9,843 bases of DNA, from assembly GCA_030637455.1 (NCBI GenBank), contig DAOWGL010000203.1:1-9843 (forward strand). The letters run 5' to 3'. Every line of letters starts with the position of its first letter. The stretch's first letter is position 1. This DNA comes from Candidatus Nitrosopumilus sp. (lineage in GTDB: Archaea; Thermoproteota; Nitrososphaeria; Nitrososphaerales; Nitrosopumilaceae). The notes beneath the pieces were generated by a model. The model saw only the letters and a list, made by a program, of their open reading frames with translations, searched no databases and was not told the origin of the DNA. Below are positions 5,806-9,843 of this stretch, piece by piece. Made by a program: the position numbers and the translations under genes.

Positions 5806-6982
5806 GTACTATTTTTCCTCCAATCATAACGGCCTTTATTGCAGATTCAGATGCTCTATGTACAATTGATGCATGTGGATCATGCATTGGTTCTAAATCT
5901 AATGCATGTTTATCTAAAAATATACAATCAGCAAATTTTCCAGATTCAATACTTCCAATATTTTTATTCAAAATTTTTCCACCGTTTACAGTTGCCATTT
6001 TAAGAATTTCTTTGGCATCAATTCTTTTTTTGTGTAAACCCATAGTTACTTTCCAAATGAAATCCATTTCTCTAAACATATCAGGAGAGTTTATCATAAC
6101 ATTATCTGTGCCTAAGGCTAAAATACAACCAGACTTTTGCATTAAATCAATATCAGGAATTCCTTCAGCAAGTGATGAATTAGCTCTAGGGCAAATTACA
6201 ATGCCTCTTGTTTTTTTAGAAGTTATTTTAAGATCAGATTTTGAGGCATATGTCATGTGAACTAAGAAATCAGGTTTTAGAGTTAAGGCCCTAATTGTTT
6301 CTGATTTTCCAGTTATTTTTTTTGATTGAGTAATACTTTGTTTAGTTTCAGCAGAATGAATTGCTCTAATTTTTGGTATTTTTGAATAAAAATTTAATAC
6401 TGAATTACTGTTTTCATTTGCACCACTGACACCAATACCATCACACTTTTTGAGTAATTCAGATAATTCAGAAGATTTTACGTTTGGAAATGATAAATTT
6501 TTTTTAATTTCTTTGGCATCCTGGTAAAATTCTGTTCGACCTAAAATAATTGAACGTAAAGGAACATCTTCTAGGACTTTTTTTAATAAAATAACACCAT
6601 CTAAACCACCTTCCCTAAAATCAACAAATGTAGTAATTCCCTTTCTAAGCATTGAATAACAGGTATTTTTCATAAAATTTCCGAGTATTTCATTTGATGT
6701 GTTTTTAAGAATTTTTGATTTTGCTCCAAATACTGGATGAATTTTTTCATCTACTGTATTGTTTAAAGAAATATCTTTTCCTACAGAATCCCCAATATGC
6801 GTATGAGCATTAATGAACCCAGGTATCATCAAGAGTCCTTCACAATCTACAGATTCTTCTTTTAAAATTGGTTTAATTTTTGAATGAATTTTTTTAAATT
6901 TGTTATTTTGGATTCTAACATCAGTCTTTGAAACATAATCTAATTCTTGACCAGTTAAAACGCTGATATTTTTTATTAACAT
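5792..6982 (-). CDS. Metal-dependent amidohydrolase of the cytosine/guanine/SAH deaminase group, in riboflavin operon
   Basis: This 396-residue protein has the amidohydrolase TIM-barrel layout with small beta-sandwich segments at both ends (about 1-55 and 345-396). Metal and catalytic residues are visible: His60 and His62 (NAHTHIGDS), His209 and Glu212 (IHSAET), His242 (VHMTYAS) and Asp293 (LGTDNVMINSPDMFREMD). CPRANSSL (264-271) is typical of the COG0402 deaminases. All key residues are intact, so an active hydrolase is expected. The gene overlaps arfA by 7 bases and arfC by 14 bases, inside a riboflavin operon that lacks an identifiable deaminase and ArfB deformylase. I infer removal of the 2-amino group of the diaminopyrimidinone 5'-phosphate as its most likely job. 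Deformylation of the ArfA product is the alternative. An unrelated deaminase (for example of a nucleoside) carried along in the operon cannot be excluded. Confidence 0.88.
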   Translation of the reverse strand: MLIKNISVLTGQELDYVSKTDVRIQNNKFKKIHSKIKPILKEESVDCEGLLMIPGFINAHTHIGDSVGKDISLNNTVDEKIHPVFGAKSKILKNTSNEILGNFMKNTCYSMLRKGITTFVDFREGGLDGVILLKKVLEDVPLRSIILGRTEFYQDAKEIKKNLSFPNVKSSELSELLKKCDGIGVSGANENSNSVLNFYSKIPKIRAIHSAETKQSITQSKKITGKSETIRALTLKPDFLVHMTYASKSDLKITSKKTRGIVICPRANSSLAEGIPDIDLMQKSGCILALGTDNVMINSPDMFREMDFIWKVTMGLHKKRIDAKEILKMATVNGGKILNKNIGSIESGKFADCIFLDKHALDLEPMHDPHASIVHRASESAIKAVMIGGKIVHGKI

Positions 6983-7728
6983 GATAATTCATAAACTTCA
7001 GGTTTTTCTTTTCCTGAATCTCGAATTTCACGTATTGTATCAAGAGATTTTGTGGCTAATTTTACTGCCTCTCTACCAGTATTTGCATTACCAATTCCAC
7101 AATTCAATAAAATTTCATCTTCATCTTTTACAAGATTTATGAAATCTTGAACAGACTCTTTTGCTTCATCAGTTGATACAACCATAAAATTATCACCACC
7201 CATAAAAAATGTAAGAGAATTTTTTTCTAAAAAGAATTTAGACATTTTTGAATACAATCCAAATATTATAGATGAAATTTCATAAGGAGAATTTGTTTTT
7301 CGGCTGGATGTAAGATCATCAACATCTAGATGCATTATCGAAACTTTTGAATCAGATTTGTCATAAATAAAACCAAAAATATTATGTTCAGTATTTAAGA
7401 TAATTTTATTTTGTTTTCCTTCATATGCTTTAAGATTTGCTTCAAAAGGTGAATTACCATAACCGATAGAAATTGTTAAGCCAACTTCAAATAATTTTTC
7501 AAGTGTTTTTTGGATTTGAATATGTTCCTCCAAATCCAAACCATTTGAAACTACAAAAAATTCATCAGATCTATTTAAAAAAACTATACAGTTTTTTTCA
7601 GAAAATAATCTTTGTACTTCTTTGTAGATAGATGCTTGAAGCATTTGCAGTTCATGTTCTCTATCACTACCAAGAGTCAATGTCCATGGGCCATATTCGG
7701 TAATTTTCAAGATGCTTAATTGAATCAT
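6976..7728 (-). CDS. arfA: GTP cyclohydrolase III
   Basis: ArfA opens the GTP ring and releases pyrophosphate to give 2-amino-5-formylamino-6-ribosylamino-pyrimidinone 5'-phosphate, keeping the formyl group that GTP cyclohydrolase II would remove. The 250-residue product follows the Methanocaldococcus-type enzyme. It starts MIQLSILKITEYGPWTLT, then has a first degenerate nucleotidyl-cyclase-like half (FLNRSDEFFVVSNG, 50-63) and a second half with metal-binding HLDVDDLT (133-140) and MGGDN (176-180). CGIGNANTGREA lies near the end. The ATG at 7728 overlaps the lumazine synthase stop by four bases (ATGA), and the 3' end overlaps the amidohydrolase by seven. Both overlaps suggest one transcript. 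Because this enzyme leaves the formyl group in place, a separate deformylase is needed. No creatininase-like ArfB is in the window. Confidence 0.93.
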   Translation of the reverse strand: MIQLSILKITEYGPWTLTLGSDREHELQMLQASIYKEVQRLFSEKNCIVFLNRSDEFFVVSNGLDLEEHIQIQKTLEKLFEVGLTISIGYGNSPFEANLKAYEGKQNKIILNTEHNIFGFIYDKSDSKVSIMHLDVDDLTSSRKTNSPYEISSIIFGLYSKMSKFFLEKNSLTFFMGGDNFMVVSTDEAKESVQDFINLVKDEDEILLNCGIGNANTGREAVKLATKSLDTIREIRDSGKEKPEVYELSC

Positions 7729-8141
7729 TTTTGAATCCTTTTTAGTTCATCAGAAATTTTTACTACTGCTTCTACTGCTCGTTCTGCAACGGGTCTAATT
7801 CTGGCATAAGCATGTCTTTCCTGCATTCCTGGACCCGAAATTCCTAAAGAGACAGGTTTTTGATATTTTAATGACAAATCTGTTAATGCTTGAGCAGCTG
7901 CATGTGAGATTACTTCATCATGTTTTGTTTGTCCCTTAATGATAGCACCTAAAGTAACTACAGCATCAACATCTTTTTTCTGCAATAATGAATCAACTAT
8001 GATAGGCATATCATAGGCTCCTGGAACCATACAAGTGAAAGATATTTTTAATTTCATTAGTTCTGCTTTTTCTTTGGCAATAGAAAGCATCCTAGATGTC
8101 ACTTCCTCATTAAATTCTGAAACTACTATTGCTATATTCAA
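7725..8141 (-). CDS. ribH: 6,7-dimethyl-8-ribityllumazine synthase
   Basis: RibH condenses 5-amino-6-ribitylaminouracil with 3,4-dihydroxy-2-butanone 4-phosphate to form the lumazine precursor of riboflavin. The 138-residue product is the short form usual in archaea. Visible motifs are an N-terminal strand plus VSEFNEEVTSRM (7-18), VPGAYDMP (39-46), LGAIIKGQTKHDEVI (64-78) with the catalytic His74 (equivalent to His88 of the Bacillus enzyme), and GISGPGMQERHAYARI (100-115). The last is the archaeal-type variant of the phosphate-binding region. The gene starts 2 bases after the stop of DHBP synthase and shares ATGA with arfA. Together with ribB it supplies both halves of the lumazine reaction. 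Confidence 0.95.
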   Translation of the reverse strand: MNIAIVVSEFNEEVTSRMLSIAKEKAELMKLKISFTCMVPGAYDMPIIVDSLLQKKDVDAVVTLGAIIKGQTKHDEVISHAAAQALTDLSLKYQKPVSLGISGPGMQERHAYARIRPVAERAVEAVVKISDELKRIQK

Positions 8142-8143
8142 AA

Positions 8144-8809
8144 CTAATTCACCTTAGCGTATTCTAATAGCTCATTTCCATCAATTAATGGAATTCCATT
8201 TTGTTTTGCAAATTTTTCTGCTTTATCCACAGATAATGCAGTATAAGTTTCAGCATCCATCATTTCACATATTGCAGTTACAGGAGTTAAACCTGCAATT
8301 TGTGCTAAATAAACAGACATCTCTGTATGTCCTTGACGTGCAGCTAACAAACCTTTGGATGCTATCAATAGAGGAACATGTCCAGGAGTCTTAAAAGATG
8401 ATGCAAATTTTTTCTGCTTGTTTTCAACATTATAGATTTTAGCCATTTCATTAATTGTTAGTGCTCTATCTTTGTCAGTAATTCCAGTGTATGTTTGATA
8501 ATGATTTACAGATAATGAGAAAGTTGGATGATCGCCATAAGGTGCCAATCCCATAATCATCTCTTTGTTTGAAATTGAAGACTCGGCAAGAATTTCATGC
8601 ATATATTGTAAATCAAGTGATGCTGCAAAATTATTTTCAATTGCAATACATAATAGTCCACCAGCATGTTGACGCATCCTTGCAACATGTTCAGGAGTTA
8701 CAAATTCTGCAGCTACTACCATATCAATTTCATTTTCTCGTCCTGCAGAGTCAAACAATAGAACAAATTCTCCGCGTTTCAAAGATTGTAATGCAGAATC
8801 AAGTGACAT
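8144..8809 (-). CDS. ribB: 3,4-dihydroxy-2-butanone 4-phosphate synthase
   Basis: RibB converts ribulose 5-phosphate to the four-carbon unit used by lumazine synthase, releasing formate. The 221-residue stand-alone product shows the acidic loop RENEID (24-29), a TGI substrate-loop motif (108-110), TPGHVPLL with His144, and ARQGHTE with His161 and Glu163. These cover the metal- and substrate-binding sites. There is no fused GTP cyclohydrolase II domain, consistent with ArfA doing that step. The ATG at 8809 has TTTATAAT about 26 bases upstream, so this gene may have its own leaderless promoter besides read-through from riboflavin synthase. The next gene, ribH, follows after 2 bases. Confidence 0.95.
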   Translation of the reverse strand: MSLDSALQSLKRGEFVLLFDSAGRENEIDMVVAAEFVTPEHVARMRQHAGGLLCIAIENNFAASLDLQYMHEILAESSISNKEMIMGLAPYGDHPTFSLSVNHYQTYTGITDKDRALTINEMAKIYNVENKQKKFASSFKTPGHVPLLIASKGLLAARQGHTEMSVYLAQIAGLTPVTAICEMMDAETYTALSVDKAEKFAKQNGIPLIDGNELLEYAKVN

Positions 8810-8830
8810 ATGAAAAAACTTCTTAATCTA

Positions 8831-8840
8831 ATTATAAAGT
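8831..8840 (-). promoter_or_regulatory. Candidate TATA box for ribB and downstream riboflavin genes
   Basis: On the minus strand ACTTTATAAT is centred about 26 bases before the ribB ATG (8809), a standard place for a leaderless archaeal promoter. It is the clearest TATA match in the window. Confidence 0.5.
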
Positions 8841-8852
8841 TTACTAAAAAAT

Positions 8853-8864
8853 TGGTAATTACCA
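8853..8864 (-). promoter_or_regulatory. Perfect 12-base palindrome upstream of ribB promoter
   Basis: TGGTAATTACCA is a perfect palindrome with no loop, so it is a poor RNA hairpin but a good shape for a dimeric DNA-binding protein. It lies about 13 bases upstream of the candidate ribB TATA box, between the riboflavin synthase stop and the ribB start. A regulator site is inferred; the regulator is unknown. Confidence 0.4.
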
Positions 8865-8886
8865 CTAAAGTTGTAGATAATTGGCT

Positions 8887-9471
8887 TTACTTTAGGATGT
8901 ATTTTCCAAGAATGTCAGTTTCAATATTAACTTTATCGCCTATCTTTTTTGTGTGAAAATTTGTAACCTCGATTGTATGAGGTATCAATGATACTGAAGC
9001 CAATGAATTTTTTATATCAACAACAGTTAAACTAATTCCATCTAAAGCAATAGAACCTTTTTTCACCACAAATTTAGATAATTTTTTTGGAACTTCAAAC
9101 CAAACTTGTACTTCTTTAGGTTTTTTTAGAATTTTTTTAATTATCGCAACACCATCTACATGACCCAAAACAAAATGTCCTTCAAGTCGATCACCTGCTT
9201 TTAAACTACGTTCAATATTTACAATACCTCCAATCTTTAAATTTCCAAGATCAGTTTTTTTGGTAGTTTCTTCAATCATTTCAAAAATACAACTTGATTT
9301 AGAAAGTTTAGTTGCTGTGAGACAAACTCCATTTAGAGCAACACTTTGTCCAATTTTTAACCCCTTTGCATGTTTTCCTAAATTTATAGTCATTTGAATG
9401 GCACTCCTATTTTTTGTATTTTTAGAAATTTTTTCTACTTTACCAATTCCTTCAACAATTCCAGTAAACAT
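8887..9471 (-). CDS. ribE: Riboflavin synthase, bacterial-type alpha chain
   Basis: The enzyme dismutates two molecules of 6,7-dimethyl-8-ribityllumazine into riboflavin and the diaminouracil substrate. The 194-residue product has two lumazine-binding barrels. The first begins MFTGIVEGIGKV and carries NGVCLTAT (47-54, Cys50). The second, from about 97, has GHFVLGHVDG (98-107) and GSIALDGISLTVV (139-151), and ends SLIPHTIEVTNF. Length is usual for bacterial RibE. Many archaea instead use an unrelated pentameric riboflavin synthase related to RibH, so a bacterial-type enzyme here suggests old gene transfer or replacement. The ATG at 9471 has TTTTATAGA centred about 26 bases upstream and an inverted repeat overlapping that box. 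It is the first gene of the riboflavin cluster, separated from ribB by 77 bases. Confidence 0.94.
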   Translation of the reverse strand: MFTGIVEGIGKVEKISKNTKNRSAIQMTINLGKHAKGLKIGQSVALNGVCLTATKLSKSSCIFEMIEETTKKTDLGNLKIGGIVNIERSLKAGDRLEGHFVLGHVDGVAIIKKILKKPKEVQVWFEVPKKLSKFVVKKGSIALDGISLTVVDIKNSLASVSLIPHTIEVTNFHTKKIGDKVNIETDILGKYILK

Positions 9472-9492
9472 TAGAACATCTATGAATCATAT

Positions 9493-9501
9493 CTATAAAA
9501 T
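9493..9501 (-). promoter_or_regulatory. Candidate TATA box for riboflavin synthase
   Basis: On the minus strand TTTTATAGA is centred about 26 bases before ATG 9471, fitting a leaderless transcript. Its 5' end overlaps the near arm of the inverted repeat at 9498-9525. Confidence 0.45.
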
Positions 9502-9525
9502 TCTTCACGTATTTATGAAGAATTT
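9498..9525 (-). promoter_or_regulatory. Perfect 10-base inverted repeat overlapping the riboflavin synthase promoter
   Basis: AAATTCTTCA (9498-9507) and TGAAGAATTT (9516-9525) are exact reverse complements separated by 8 bases. The repeat starts 17 bases after the TPR gene's stop and overlaps the candidate TATA box of riboflavin synthase. It could be a 3'-end hairpin for the TPR gene or an operator at which a repressor would block TBP binding. The sequence alone does not decide between them. Confidence 0.5.
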
Positions 9526-9542
9526 GAATTCCTACAAAATTA

Positions 9543-9843
9543 TTAAGAATTTGACGTTTTAAATTCATCATTACAAAATTGATGAAAAACAGAACATTTG
9601 TTTTCTTTTGCATCATTTTTGATTTTTTCCATATCCTTATTGAGAATTCCTTGAGCGGCTAAAAAGGCATCATCACTCATTTTCAATTTTTCAAATAATC
9701 GTGATTTTGCAAGTGAGAGTTCTTTTAATTTTGGATCAATCATTTGAGCTTTATCATAGTAATCTATAGCATCATGATAGTTTCCTAAATGACTTAATGA
9801 AATTGCTTTGTTCATTAGAGCAGTGATATCATTTGAATCTATT
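9543..9843 (-). CDS. TPR-repeat protein, C-terminal part (5' end outside window)
   Basis: The frame stays open upstream of the internal ATG at 9815 to the window edge. The extra codons read IDSNDITAL and join a tetratricopeptide repeat: ALMNKAISLSHLGNYHDAID followed by YYDKAQMIDP. TPR motifs form paired helices that bind other proteins. At least one complete repeat and part of another helix pair are visible. The last part, with two cysteines (KCSVFHQFCNDEF), is not a repeat. The protein is therefore a longer TPR protein of unknown partner, cut by the right edge, and not a 90-residue gene. It ends 71 bases before riboflavin synthase on the same strand. Confidence 0.8.
   Translation of the reverse strand, partial: IDSNDITALMNKAISLSHLGNYHDAIDYYDKAQMIDPKLKELSLAKSRLFEKLKMSDDAFLAAQGILNKDMEKIKNDAKENKCSVFHQFCNDEFKTSNS

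Noticed and set aside
8188..8826. Plus-strand frames opposite DHBP synthase
   Set aside because: They are rich in Gln, Leu and His as expected from reversed codons, and the minus strand holds a complete ribB.
8810..8886. FMN riboswitch before ribB
   Set aside because: The 77-base AT-rich gap is too short and lacks the conserved multi-stem core of that element. A TATA box and palindrome explain it better.

Overview
The window is AT-rich (roughly one third GC) and archaeal. It holds a TFE-alpha transcription factor gene, an archaeal Trm56 tRNA methylase and a GTP cyclohydrolase III. TTG starts are common, and several genes have a TATA-like box about 26-30 bases upstream of the start codon. Protein wording and gene order fit an ammonia-oxidising thaumarchaeon of the Nitrosopumilus type. 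That assignment is recognition from memory, not a database search.

Left part, plus strand (1-3853): the 3' end of a PhoU-like gene, then hflX, trm56 and the TFE-alpha gene close together or overlapping (GTPase, tRNA modification, transcription initiation). A succinate-semialdehyde dehydrogenase-type aldehyde dehydrogenase with its own candidate promoter follows. It ends tail to tail with a minus-strand group.

Middle, minus strand (3876-5112): a hemerythrin-like HHE protein followed 2 bases later by a small protein with a very acidic tail. Upstream of these is a small Lys/Ala/Pro-repeat basic protein with a short SWIB-like C-terminus. A perfect inverted repeat lies just past the stop of that basic protein.

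Right part, minus strand (5149-9471): a compact riboflavin gene cluster. Read in the direction of transcription it is riboflavin synthase (bacterial type), DHBP synthase, lumazine synthase, GTP cyclohydrolase III (arfA), an unassigned metal-dependent amidohydrolase, and the pyrimidine reductase (arfC/RibD-C type). The last five are separated by 2 bases or overlap. The cluster has no recognisable ArfB deformylase, RibD-type deaminase or phosphatase. The amidohydrolase overlaps both arfA and arfC, and its relatives deaminate guanine- and cytosine-like rings. It is therefore a strong candidate for a missing step, most likely the pyrimidine deaminase and alternatively the deformylase. This is the most interesting point in the window. 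A TPR gene, cut by the right edge, lies upstream of the cluster.

No tRNA, rRNA, CRISPR array, insertion sequence or prophage gene was seen. No gene-free stretch exceeds 100 bases.
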